From a virus, in IMG/VR virus record IMGVR_UViG_3300033150_000510, positions 1 to 23,225 of that record: a stretch of DNA of 23,225 nt; one strand, written 5' to 3'. Every line of letters starts with the position of its first letter. Within the stretch, counting starts at the first letter, position 1. A program made the position numbers and the translations under genes. Below are positions 6,862 through 13,732 of the stretch, piece after piece. The notes below the pieces were generated by a model. The model was given only the letters and a program-made list of their open reading frames with translations, did not search any database and was not told the origin of the DNA.

Positions 6862-7335
6862 ATGACAAGGATAATGTTCCTCCGCCTCTCAGTACAAGAG
6901 GCTCAACTTATCGAGGCGGCATTAAAGGGAGAGGGGCTGGACGACCAACGGTGGTTTCTTATCCAGATTGGTCGCATACTTGTTTCCAAGAAGCCTATGG
7001 AACTAGGTCTTCCAGTTCAGTTCCTTTGGTGGCTTCGGGACAGGCTAGACCCATTTGCGTCAGTTGGAGGAACAACAGGATTTGATGTCATTTTGAAGAT
7101 ATACGACTTGCTCTTGGAGGCAAAGTCGTTGGATTTGCAGGAGGAACTGGGACTGCCCCCATTAGCCCCAGACAAGGAGGAACAGGACAGTGAGTCCAGA
7201 GACGAAGACACAACCAAAGACGGAACCGAAGACAAAACCGAAGACACCACCGAAGCCAGCAGAACCGACGGAACCGAAAATCGACCCGATACGGAGACTG
7301 AACCCAGAGAGACTCTGCCCCGGGCAGAAGGGTGA
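6862..7335 (+). CDS. Hypothetical protein with acidic Thr/Glu-rich tail
   Basis: This 157-aa protein has a helical N-terminal part (about residues 1-100; LRLSVQEAQLIEAALKGEG, FLIQIGRILVSKKP) and an acidic low-complexity tail rich in threonine, glutamate and aspartate (TTKDGTEDKTEDTTEASRTD). I do not recognise a family. ATG 6862 has CAGGAAA upstream at a usable distance; an in-frame ATG at 6826 would begin inside the inverted repeat and is less likely. The tail is probably disordered and could bind a basic partner or mimic nucleic acid charge, but this is speculation. Confidence 0.6.
   Translation: MTRIMFLRLSVQEAQLIEAALKGEGLDDQRWFLIQIGRILVSKKPMELGLPVQFLWWLRDRLDPFASVGGTTGFDVILKIYDLLLEAKSLDLQEELGLPPLAPDKEEQDSESRDEDTTKDGTEDKTEDTTEASRTDGTENRPDTETEPRETLPRAEG
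7201..7311 (+). repeat. Degenerate short tandem repeat in coding sequence
   Basis: Imperfect copies of about 9-12 bases built on ACCGAAGAC and GACGGAACC recur across this stretch. They encode the Asp/Glu/Thr-rich tail of the surrounding gene. The pattern suggests expansion by slippage. It also opens two long antisense frames that are not supported as genes. Confidence 0.6.
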
Positions 7336-7363
7336 TGTAGTTCGGGAAGTAGGGAGATGACAG

Positions 7364-7798
7364 ATGGCAGCTTCGGAATATATATGGATGCCACGAACAT
7401 GGTCGGGATACCCAACAAGAATTTGTACCGCTCGTGACACGACTGAGTTTGTGCCAGAGCCAGTGGCACAAGTTATTGATGTCATGGAAGATTGGTTTCA
7501 GGCAATAGAGGCAGGAACCGCCAACAAGAGGCTGCCTGATATTAGTGGAACTCGATACACAAAAGAGGAAGTTGATGATTTTATAGACAGAATAGATAAG
7601 TTTTTTGAGAGTGAATTGAGTCATCACGCCGATTATCATGCTCGTATTGGGATACGAACAAGCGGTGTTCCAATGAATGTCCCGCCCGAGTTTAATCGAT
7701 TGAGGGGGGCAGCTAGGGAAGCCTTCATGCAAGCATTGCGAGCAAAGTTAAGGGAAGTTATCATACCACAGGAGGGAGACGATGCCGCAAACGAGTAA
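7364..7798 (+). CDS. Hypothetical protein, 144 aa
   Basis: I do not recognise this protein. It begins MAASEYIWMPRTWSGYPTRIC, is mostly helical with many acidic residues (KEEVDDFIDRIDKFFESELSHH), and ends with a helix AAREAFMQALRAKLREV. No catalytic motif is seen. GGGAG at 7352-7356 with seven bases to the ATG supports the start. It overlaps the next gene by 17 bases. Codon choice and spacing match the rest of the operon, so it is very likely expressed. Confidence 0.6.
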   Translation: MAASEYIWMPRTWSGYPTRICTARDTTEFVPEPVAQVIDVMEDWFQAIEAGTANKRLPDISGTRYTKEEVDDFIDRIDKFFESELSHHADYHARIGIRTSGVPMNVPPEFNRLRGAAREAFMQALRAKLREVIIPQEGDDAANE

Positions 7799-8000
7799 AA
7801 TTGAGGACATAATTAATGAGTGGGCTTTGGTGGCTAGGTATAGGCTGCCGCTTACAAGTCAAGAGGTTCAAACGTTTCTGACTCCATCTGGCAATCTGGT
7901 AGATGTTACCAGAAGCAAAGCTGGTAGGGTTATGGGCATCTCGACCAAGCGGGTAGCTGTTGAAGTGGGAGAGGAAGTAGGGGCAGAGTCTAATGACTGA
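7782..8000 (+). CDS. Hypothetical protein, 72 aa, possible DNA-binding
   Basis: This 72-aa protein has a helical start (KIEDIINEWALVARY) and a section, LTSQEVQTFLTPSGNLVDVTRSKAGRVMGIS, that could form a helix-turn-helix-like pair. That reading is tentative and no close family is recognised. AGGAGGGAG at 7771-7779 gives a strong ribosome binding site. The end overlaps the next gene by eight bases. Confidence 0.6.
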   Translation: MPQTSKIEDIINEWALVARYRLPLTSQEVQTFLTPSGNLVDVTRSKAGRVMGISTKRVAVEVGEEVGAESND

Positions 8001-8436
8001 CGGTTCGTTTGTTACTCTTGATGTGTTTGCTCTGCAAATGCGGCGGCTCGTTGTCCAAGCTTTCGTAGATAGGTCGCTACTCATTGACCCAGACAGGATT
8101 CAGTGGCAAATAGCCGAGGTCGAGGGCAATTTACTTATCAGGGCTTTGCTGGACATAGCGACAAAAGAGGAAATTATCGACGAGGTGAAGTATCCGTCAA
8201 ATTGGTGGCAGGCATTTAAGGAACGGTGGCTGCCCAAGTGGTTGAGGCGGCGGTTTCCAGTGGAATACACAACACTTGCTGTTGAATATAAGTTGCCTGA
8301 GCTGGACGTTCCAGCAGAGCTTGGAAGGAAATTTGTAACCTTGAAGCTAATTAAGGAAAGGGAGTTAAAGAAATGGGAGGAAGGCACGCAGGAAGCCCAA
8401 GAACTCCTAGGAAAAACCCCACCTACAGGTACATAA
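7993..8436 (+). CDS. Conserved-type phage protein with WWQAFKERWLPKWL motif
   Basis: This 147-aa protein has a central tryptophan-rich segment, YPSNWWQAFKERWLPKWLRRRFPVEY. I recall this pattern from uncharacterised phage early proteins in which a helix of that form precedes a basic stretch. The N-terminal half is helical with alternating hydrophobic residues, and the C-terminus is charged. No enzymatic motif is visible. The ATG overlaps the previous gene by eight bases. Its own ribosome binding site is only GGGGCAGAG, so translation may depend on the gene upstream. Confidence 0.6.
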   Translation: MTDGSFVTLDVFALQMRRLVVQAFVDRSLLIDPDRIQWQIAEVEGNLLIRALLDIATKEEIIDEVKYPSNWWQAFKERWLPKWLRRRFPVEYTTLAVEYKLPELDVPAELGRKFVTLKLIKERELKKWEEGTQEAQELLGKTPPTGT

Positions 8437-8678
8437 CCTGTAGCCGTTGCGGGCAGGCAGGAAGACCGCTGGTTAAGATTGACGACGAGTATGTCTGCAT
8501 GGACACTGAGTTGTGTGAGCGGAGGCAACGATACATTCAGGTAGTCGGGCGTATTTGTAGTGTTTACCATTGCCACGAGAAGGCTAAATATCGATGTTCC
8601 TGCGGGTTGTACTTTTGTGAGCCACATCGGTTGACTGCCCAACGACAGCATGAGGGTCATCTAGTAGTCGAGCTTTAA
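8373..8678 (+). CDS. Cysteine/histidine-rich zinc-binding protein, B-box-like
   Basis: This 101-aa protein contains two likely zinc sites. The first uses C23-x2-C26, C42 and C48. The second, at residues 62-96, has C62, C67, C75-x-C77, C82-x2-H85 and H93-x2-H96, the spacing of B-box or AN1-like fingers (KAKYRCSCGLYFCEPH). Such folds usually bind proteins or nucleic acids. GGGAG with eight bases of spacing supports the ATG, which overlaps the previous gene by 64 bases, the largest overlap in this operon. It is the last + strand gene before the terminator. The metal sites are clear from spacing; the function is unknown. Confidence 0.7.
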   Translation: MGGRHAGSPRTPRKNPTYRYITCSRCGQAGRPLVKIDDEYVCMDTELCERRQRYIQVVGRICSVYHCHEKAKYRCSCGLYFCEPHRLTAQRQHEGHLVVEL

Positions 8679-8682
8679 TTAT

Positions 8683-8732
8683 AAAAACAAAAGCCCTAGT
8701 CAAGCAAAATGCCGCTTGATTGGGGTTTTCTT
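8683..8732. terminator. Bidirectional terminator between convergent operons
   Basis: An imperfect hairpin pairs the arm AAAAGCCCTAGTCAAGC (8689-8705) with GCTTGATTGGGGTTTT (8714-8729), with one internal mismatch, one bulge and an 8-nt loop. On the + strand it ends in TTTTCTT; on the - strand it ends in a T-rich run (CTTTTGTTTTTAT). It lies between the last + gene (stop at 8678) and the last - gene (stop at 8746), where a shared rho-independent terminator is expected. Confidence 0.8.
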
Positions 8733-8745
8733 ATGTCTGCCAAAC

Positions 8746-8940
8746 TTATATCGCCCGAAGAACCAAAGCTATCAGGGCACCGTTCAACGCCATAATCAAA
8801 CCAAGAATGCCCATGATGAAGTTCATTTGCATCCGCTGTGAACTGAGTTGTGTGGGAATATGGTTATAGACTGCATCCCACAGCATAGAAATCTGGTTTT
8901 TCATGGCTTTGGGTTTTTGGGGTATTTCATGGTTTGTCAT
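8746..8940 (-). CDS. Small holin-like (XhlA-like) membrane protein
   Basis: This 64-aa protein has a polar, partly amphipathic N-terminal half (MLWDAVYNHIPTQLSSQ) and one hydrophobic segment at about residues 38-61 (MNFIMGILGLIMALNGALIALVL), followed by a short positive end, LRAI. That layout matches XhlA-like or other class III holin-type proteins, which assist lysis. AGGAGTAATCG immediately before the ATG gives a clear ribosome binding site that overlaps the stop of the tail gene. It is the last gene of the virion operon. No endolysin is found in the window, so the lysis role rests on topology and position only. Confidence 0.5.
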   Translation of the reverse strand: MTNHEIPQKPKAMKNQISMLWDAVYNHIPTQLSSQRMQMNFIMGILGLIMALNGALIALVLRAI

Positions 8941-8950
8941 CGATTACTCC

Positions 8951-11215
8951 TTATTGTGGTACTCTTACCGCCACTCGATATTTGCCCTCTCGGTTTTCCC
9001 CAGACTGGACATCACCTTGGGCATCCAGCACCTCTACGTAGTGCGTTGTATCGTTGTAGGTAAACGTGACAAGGGACTCCTTCTCGGCTGTGGTTTTAAG
9101 GGCAGACAATAGCTGTTTTGGACTTTTGCCGTCGAAACTTCTTGAGCAGTCAACGGTAAACGAGTAGTTCCATGTTCTGGGCAGTAACTTCTGATACTCG
9201 AACACGGCGTACTGTATGTCTGGCGTATTCGTGGTCGTTGAGCCACGGGCTAGGTCGAACCTGAACTGGATTGACCGAATAGTTACGCCCGTTGGAGTGG
9301 AACTGTTTGGAAACTTATAGGTCGTCTCGCCGTTAGATGATATTGTGCCCAATGTCGTCCACCCAGAACCCAAGTTGGTATAGGAGTGGTCGGTTCTGTA
9401 CTTGACCACGACAGTTTCGTTTTCAGACATTCCACTACAATTTAACGTAAGGGCAAGTGCCCTTTTGTTGCCCACCTGCCAATTGCCGTCGAACCAAGGT
9501 GTTACATGGAAGGCACTTGACGCATAGTTGTGGCTCGTCAACTTCAACGGGTTCAGGATGCTACGTTCTAGCTGTATGTAATAAAGCGTGTCGTCGTGGT
9601 CAAACCACAGCCTGTAGTCGTAGGCAGAACTAACTGCGCCAGTATGCATACTGCCGCCTGTGGAACCTGCTGCCCAAAACACCTGCCAGCCTGTTCCACT
9701 ATATGACATTATGGTTGAAGTAGATGTGCCAGACGTTTGGGTGGAATCTATTAGAGCAAACAGATAGTTATAGCCAGCGATTAGCTTGACTATCTCGCCG
9801 TTGTATTCAGATGGTATTCCGCCGTCCCTCGACAGTCCAGCCGATTCAATAACAGCAGGACTTCCATCAGGAATGTATCTCCATACGTCCAGTCCAGCCG
9901 ATATGTAAGCGGCTTCCTTCCAAATGCAAGCCCCTTTGCCACCGTTCGGGTGGTCTGGAGTCTTGAGCTTTGGTCGAACGAACTGGGCGTTGGTTGTATC
10001 ATGGGCATGCAGCCCCACAGCAGTGGCGGCATAGATGATGTCGTTACCGTCAGCATCGGAATCGGTATAGAGGCTGTTGACTTTTCCTGCGGATACTTCG
10101 TCTAAGGTTCCATTTTCTGCCCACGATGGGGAACTGGCGTTGGGTGTAACCGAGTAGTAGATTTTGTTCGTGGTGGAATCAAACTTCCAAGCCTTGCTGT
10201 CCCAAATAACTCCAAGCGTGGCGTTAGCTGAGTCAGTCTTGTGGAGGACTCCATCGGTATCCAGATAAAGGTATGGTTTTTCGTCGCCTTGGTAAATCAA
10301 CATGGTAGAGTTGACGGTGGCTACCAATGCGGTTATGTCGTTGGGCAGGACAGCAGCTAGACTGGCGTTGCCCGTGTCGTTGTCTATCTTGATTAGCATA
10401 CCCCCGTTGGCAACATAGAAGTCGTTGTTGAAGGTAGCCATGTCGGTTATAGTGTTGAACGTGCCCAAGCCAACGTCGTCTATGTAATACGTGTAGCTCT
10501 GAGCGTCGGTTGTGCTTGGAACACCGACGCAAACTCTCAGCCTTGTAGCACTAGAATCTATCTGTCGGACGACCACCAAGTATTCCCAGTCTCCGCCGCC
10601 TGAGTGAGCCGTAGATGTATTACTTACTCCATCATCTACCCATAGCTGAACCCAATGTATTGAGGCTTTTACCCATGCACCCACAGCAACATACTTACCT
10701 TTATATTCAGCGATGTCACCTGAAGCATTTTGGTATATGTAGCCATAGTCGGTGTCTTCGGTGCTTGCCGTGACGAACTTTACGGCACTTGTTCCTTCCT
10801 TCTTGGTGGAGGTCTCCTGAGAAATGGTCGTCTGAGCCGTTTTGCTGACACTCCAATTGTCTGGAGTTCCACCAGACCAGTCGTTCAGTCCAGCGTTGGC
10901 AAGGGTCATGCCCGTTACTGGCATTGAAACCGACGTAGCCAGCCTTGGCAGGATAATATGCCCATCAAAACTGAGGTCGCAGGTCGAGAACCAGCATCGG
11001 TTAGCGTGCTTGGTTTCGTCCATTTCCTCCACACCGATACCCCCACGCTGGTCATCAATGACCCAACTATCCACAAGCGGGTTGCTCGCCTTGGTGTAGT
11101 CTCCAATGACGATTTTCTGGGGGAAGTTCGAAGCCAGCCCAGATTCAACCCTGCCCACAAGCGGGTATTTTGTGCCGTCCAGTTCTACTTCGTTTCTAGC
11201 AATTACCTTGGTCAT
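8951..11215 (-). CDS. Tail/host-recognition protein with CBM-like and beta-propeller-like regions
   Basis: This 754-aa protein is rich in Thr, Ser, Gly and Asp and appears all-beta. Residues 1-90 have the start typical of large phage tail proteins (KIVIGDYTKASNPL, DDQRGGIGVEEM). Residues about 105-250 resemble a CBM_4_9-type carbohydrate-binding domain (NDWSGGTPDNWS, GKYVAVGAWVKAS, YYIDDVGLG). Residues about 255-520 contain repeated short strands with ITDMATFNNDFYVANGG-like patterns suggesting a beta-propeller. The C-terminal 200 residues are another beta region. It most likely forms part of the short tail or its receptor-binding apparatus. The start couples to the adaptor gene through a TAATG overlap; the separate ribosome binding site is weak. 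Confidence 0.65.
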   Translation of the reverse strand: MTKVIARNEVELDGTKYPLVGRVESGLASNFPQKIVIGDYTKASNPLVDSWVIDDQRGGIGVEEMDETKHANRCWFSTCDLSFDGHIILPRLATSVSMPVTGMTLANAGLNDWSGGTPDNWSVSKTAQTTISQETSTKKEGTSAVKFVTASTEDTDYGYIYQNASGDIAEYKGKYVAVGAWVKASIHWVQLWVDDGVSNTSTAHSGGGDWEYLVVVRQIDSSATRLRVCVGVPSTTDAQSYTYYIDDVGLGTFNTITDMATFNNDFYVANGGMLIKIDNDTGNASLAAVLPNDITALVATVNSTMLIYQGDEKPYLYLDTDGVLHKTDSANATLGVIWDSKAWKFDSTTNKIYYSVTPNASSPSWAENGTLDEVSAGKVNSLYTDSDADGNDIIYAATAVGLHAHDTTNAQFVRPKLKTPDHPNGGKGACIWKEAAYISAGLDVWRYIPDGSPAVIESAGLSRDGGIPSEYNGEIVKLIAGYNYLFALIDSTQTSGTSTSTIMSYSGTGWQVFWAAGSTGGSMHTGAVSSAYDYRLWFDHDDTLYYIQLERSILNPLKLTSHNYASSAFHVTPWFDGNWQVGNKRALALTLNCSGMSENETVVVKYRTDHSYTNLGSGWTTLGTISSNGETTYKFPNSSTPTGVTIRSIQFRFDLARGSTTTNTPDIQYAVFEYQKLLPRTWNYSFTVDCSRSFDGKSPKQLLSALKTTAEKESLVTFTYNDTTHYVEVLDAQGDVQSGENREGKYRVAVRVPQ

Positions 11216-12117
11216 TACTCGTAAACCCTCTTACAATCTGGTGGTAGCTGTACTCTGGCTGCCTTGGCGAATCGGTCTGCCATGCCTTGGCAGATTTCAA
11301 ATTGGGCACGATGGTCGTCTGGGTCGTTGACCGACTGACGAATTCGGGAAGCATGGAGAAAGGCAGCCGCTTGATAGGCGACATAGTTCGGGTCTATCTC
11401 GCAGGTGTCGGTATCGCCGCTTAGCCTTGCCTGTCGTTTTAGCCCCTCAATCCGCAGGTGTCTGCCAGCAACGATGCTGCTATCTGCCCAAAGGTTGCCG
11501 TAGTAGTGCCCATTGTACTTACCAGCAGATGGAAAGCGGTACAGGTGTAGCTTGGGCGTGTCTCCGTGGATAATCTTCCACTGGTCGGGCGGTATAGGGT
11601 TTGGATAGTTCCCGTCGTCGTCCTCCATCGAGACTCGATATATACGGATAAAGCCACTCGGTACACTGTATTCGTACGTATCGGCAACAAGCTCTGTAGT
11701 CTCGTCGGTTCCAAACAGGAGAATCTGCTTTTGAACAGCAGCATCAATCGCCATGTTGATGGCTGACTTTACCTCGTCCCAAGTATAGTCGTAGAGGATA
11801 GCGTAGGTATCGCCAGCCCCAACTGAAGCACTAAACGCAGAATGAACGGTAGCAGTTCCAGTTGACTGAACCCAATCGGTAATGTACCTGACCTCGCCTT
11901 GGGGGGCAGCCTCATCGGTAGTGGTGCGAATCTTAACCTGCACCAAAGGAGAAAGCTCTTGGAAATAGTCGTCCGCCTCGTAGCGGCTGGTGTCCACAAC
12001 GGTGGTAGTAGTGCCGCCCGTGCAGGTGCCCTCCCACCAGTTCTTGCCTGCGGCAGTCAGTGGAACCTTCATAACTAGTTCTATAAGAGCATCAAGACTG
12101 TTAGAAAATACAGCCAT
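11215..12117 (-). CDS. Head-tail adaptor/connector protein
   Basis: This 300-aa protein lies between the capsid genes and the tail protein, where a head completion or adaptor protein is expected. It has a strand-rich N-terminal region (VVDTSRYEADDYFQELSPLVQVKIR), a helical block (TWDEVKSAINMAIDAAVQKQILL) followed by YEYSVPSGFIRIYRVSME, and a helical C-terminus (YVAYQAAAFLHASRIRQ). This order resembles phage adaptor proteins in which a helical core docks onto the portal. AGGAGAAG upstream of the ATG supports the start. The identity is inferred from position and overall pattern, not from a diagnostic motif. Confidence 0.6.
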   Translation of the reverse strand: MAVFSNSLDALIELVMKVPLTAAGKNWWEGTCTGGTTTTVVDTSRYEADDYFQELSPLVQVKIRTTTDEAAPQGEVRYITDWVQSTGTATVHSAFSASVGAGDTYAILYDYTWDEVKSAINMAIDAAVQKQILLFGTDETTELVADTYEYSVPSGFIRIYRVSMEDDDGNYPNPIPPDQWKIIHGDTPKLHLYRFPSAGKYNGHYYGNLWADSSIVAGRHLRIEGLKRQARLSGDTDTCEIDPNYVAYQAAAFLHASRIRQSVNDPDDHRAQFEICQGMADRFAKAARVQLPPDCKRVYE

Positions 12118-12120
12118 TAT

Positions 12121-12279
12121 TTACTTCTCCTTTTCCTTTGGTTGGGCAGTCCCATGTGCCTTACGGTAGAGGTCAAGGCAGATGGCAACCCTCTGGTCGC
12201 TATCCGTGTAGCCCTCTCGCCGCAAGAAGCGAATGCATTCCCCCAAGTCGTCTGGACTTTTAGGTACTGGTATGGGCAT
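12121..12279 (-). CDS. 52-aa small phage protein (CxxxLRxEGY...QRVAICLD type)
   Basis: Reading the - strand from ATG 12279 gives a 52-codon frame: MPIPVPKSPDDLGECIRFLR, then REGYTDSDQRVAICLDLYRK and a lysine/glutamate-rich tail. The pattern Cys-x-x-x-Leu, a Gly-Tyr turn, then QRVAIC is one I recall from small phage proteins near head genes. The start forms a TAATG overlap with the upstream gene and has AGGAGGGG five bases before it. The stop at 12121-12123 is four bases from the adaptor start, so the gene exactly fills a gap that would otherwise be empty. Its function is unknown. Confidence 0.75.
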   Translation of the reverse strand: MPIPVPKSPDDLGECIRFLRREGYTDSDQRVAICLDLYRKAHGTAQPKEKEK

Positions 12280-12509
12280 TATCCCCTCCTTGCTCGTCTA
12301 ACTAAATCGCCACTTATGTCTATCTGCGGGAATTTCTCCCGAACCGCAGCGATGACGGCTCTGATTTCAGCTACCGTTCCGTGTTGTGCCACCCTAGCCA
12401 AAGCGTTTCTGGCGTGTGCCTCATCTTGTATAGGATATTTACGTTTGCTAGGAATAGCAAATGCAGAATCAGGCAGTCTTTTCCTCTGTTTGTATGTCAG
12501 CTTTGCCAT
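12279..12509 (-). CDS. DUF6582-like protein
   Basis: This 76-aa basic protein matches the DUF6582 pattern: KLTYKQRKRLPDSAFAIPSKRKYPIQDEAHARNALARVAQHG (in sections), followed by a helix AEIRAVIAAVREKFPQI. Related sequences occur as short free proteins and as modules in phage head-maturation proteins; the function is unknown. ATG 12509 is chosen because GAGGA lies seven bases upstream; an in-frame start at 12536 would only add nine residues. It overlaps the decoration protein gene by 41 bases and couples to the 52-aa gene through TAATG. Confidence 0.7.
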   Translation of the reverse strand: MAKLTYKQRKRLPDSAFAIPSKRKYPIQDEAHARNALARVAQHGTVAEIRAVIAAVREKFPQIDISGDLVRRARRG

Positions 12510-12924
12510 TTTCTTTTCCTCGTACAACGCTGTCACAGTTATGAGCGGGGTTGATTACGACCAATGTTGATGTAATAGCAACGCCCACAACGGTATTGGC
12601 GGCACCGAGCGTAGTTGGTTCTGTTTGGGTGTACTGTCCATCGTCCTCTGCCACATAGATGGAACCATTGGGCAGAGCGTTCGAGAATCGGTTGCCTCCT
12701 ATGACGCAGGTTCCGAAGTAGGCGGTTATTGTCTGCCCAGAAACGCCGTCTTCTCCAGCTACACAACGAATCTGAACTATGCTGCCCGCCGTTGCTGTGG
12801 CACGTCTCCACCCGACGTTGTATCCTAGAGCATCGCCAGCCTTTACATCATCAGCCAGTAAAACTTGAGCAGGACTCTCCCCGTGGTAAATCACAGCGTT
12901 GTCTTGCGTGTCTATAAGTGCCAT
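12469..12924 (-). CDS. Capsid decoration-like protein (second copy)
   Basis: This 151-aa protein aligns by eye with the N-terminal half of the next gene upstream: GDALGYNVGWRRATA against GDLVGYSSGWKAADG, then CVAGEDGVSGQTITAYFGTCVIGG against FVAGQSGASGDVITAYRAARIGN, then SIYVAEDDGQYTQ against PVYLSDTAGGYSA. The shared core resembles small beta-rich proteins (DUF2190-like) that decorate the capsid surface. No good ribosome binding site lies before its ATG; an 8-bp hairpin sits 9-32 bases upstream instead. The polar C-terminus (RGKENGKADIQ) overlaps the DUF6582-like gene. A paralogous origin by duplication is inferred. Confidence 0.65.
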   Translation of the reverse strand: MALIDTQDNAVIYHGESPAQVLLADDVKAGDALGYNVGWRRATATAGSIVQIRCVAGEDGVSGQTITAYFGTCVIGGNRFSNALPNGSIYVAEDDGQYTQTEPTTLGAANTVVGVAITSTLVVINPAHNCDSVVRGKENGKADIQTEEKTA

Positions 12925-12932
12925 TTGATTAC

Positions 12933-12956
12933 GGGGGTGATTAAAGGCTCACCCCC
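12933..12956. promoter_or_regulatory. Intergenic hairpin between decoration genes
   Basis: GGGGGTGA (12933-12940) and TCACCCCC (12949-12956) form a perfect 8-bp stem with an 8-nt loop. In the - strand mRNA it lies between the stop of the first decoration gene and the start of the second, which has no normal ribosome binding site. No T-run follows, so it is not a terminator. It could tune translation of the second gene or mark an mRNA processing site. Confidence 0.65.
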
Positions 12957-12970
12957 AAAGCCTTATTGGG

Positions 12971-13687
12971 TTACGTCGAGACGGTCGCTGTCTGAGCATC
13001 GTGGATTAGTTCGTGGACAATCCAATTAGTGCCATCGCAGTACACAAGGAAGCCACCGCCGATTTTCTCGCTTGAAGTTGAGAAGGCGATGCTATCGGCT
13101 GCTACGTCGTTGAACACAACCATCGTGTCGGCTGCATCGGCGGTTACGGTCAGGTCTTGGTCTTCAACGTTGGAGAAGATATAAAACAGACCAGACTTCT
13201 TGGTGGGCAGAGTAAACTCAACTGCCCCATCAGCCCCTTGGTTGTTGAAGATGCAACCCGACTCGGCGTGAGTTACGGTATAGTCGTCGGTTTTGGTCAC
13301 GACTCGGAAAAGCATTTCCATTGGAACCTTCTTCGGTTCGACCCAAATCTCTCCGCCTCCAAGCTCATGCCCAACAACTTGAACCACGGTGCCTGCCGAA
13401 GCCGAATACCCTCCAGCGGTGTCGCTCAGGTACACAGGGTTGCCCGCCGTGCCAGTGGTTAAATTACCGATTCTGGCAGCACGGTAAGCGGTGATTACAT
13501 CGCCACTTGCCCCTGATTGACCAGCAACAAACTCAGCATAGACACTGGCGTTGCCATCAGCCGCCTTCCAGCCAGAGCTATAACCGACGAGGTCGCCGAC
13601 GGAAACTGAGCCGCTGAGAGTAATTTTTATGGCACCGACACCTTCTTTGATGATTCTTCCACCAGTGGTGTCATCAGTGAAAGCCAT
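12971..13687 (-). CDS. Capsid decoration-like protein with extra C-terminal beta domain
   Basis: This 238-aa protein follows the major capsid protein, the usual place for a decoration protein. Residues 1-112 are a DUF2190-like beta core (GSVSVGDLVGYSSGWKAADG, GDVITAYRAARIGN, GTVVQVVGHELGGG). Residues 125-230 form a second beta-rich domain (ESGCIFNNQGADGAVEFTLP, GLFYIFSN, DTMVVFND, GGGFLVYCDGTNW), a repeat-strand pattern common in virion surface proteins. AGGAGG with seven bases of spacing supports the ATG. The core is shared with the following gene. Function is assigned from order and pattern. Confidence 0.7.
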   Translation of the reverse strand: MAFTDDTTGGRIIKEGVGAIKITLSGSVSVGDLVGYSSGWKAADGNASVYAEFVAGQSGASGDVITAYRAARIGNLTTGTAGNPVYLSDTAGGYSASAGTVVQVVGHELGGGEIWVEPKKVPMEMLFRVVTKTDDYTVTHAESGCIFNNQGADGAVEFTLPTKKSGLFYIFSNVEDQDLTVTADAADTMVVFNDVAADSIAFSTSSEKIGGGFLVYCDGTNWIVHELIHDAQTATVST

Positions 13688-13732
13688 TTAGTTTCCTCCT
13701 TTTGAATTTTATAACAGTCTATGGGACTGGTG

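Noticed and set aside
7088-7732. Long open frames on the - strand (up to 214 aa), also 7017-7469
   Set aside because: They lie antisense to + genes with good ribosome binding sites, and their length comes from the repetitive Glu/Thr-coding stretch; the proteins are low-complexity with no recognisable domain.
8848-9112. Open frames on the + strand across the holin and tail genes
   Set aside because: They are shadows of the - strand genes, lack ribosome binding sites and lie beyond the terminator.
13715-13729. Short hairpin CAGTC/GACTG between capsid and decoration genes
   Set aside because: Only five base pairs with no T-run; expected by chance.
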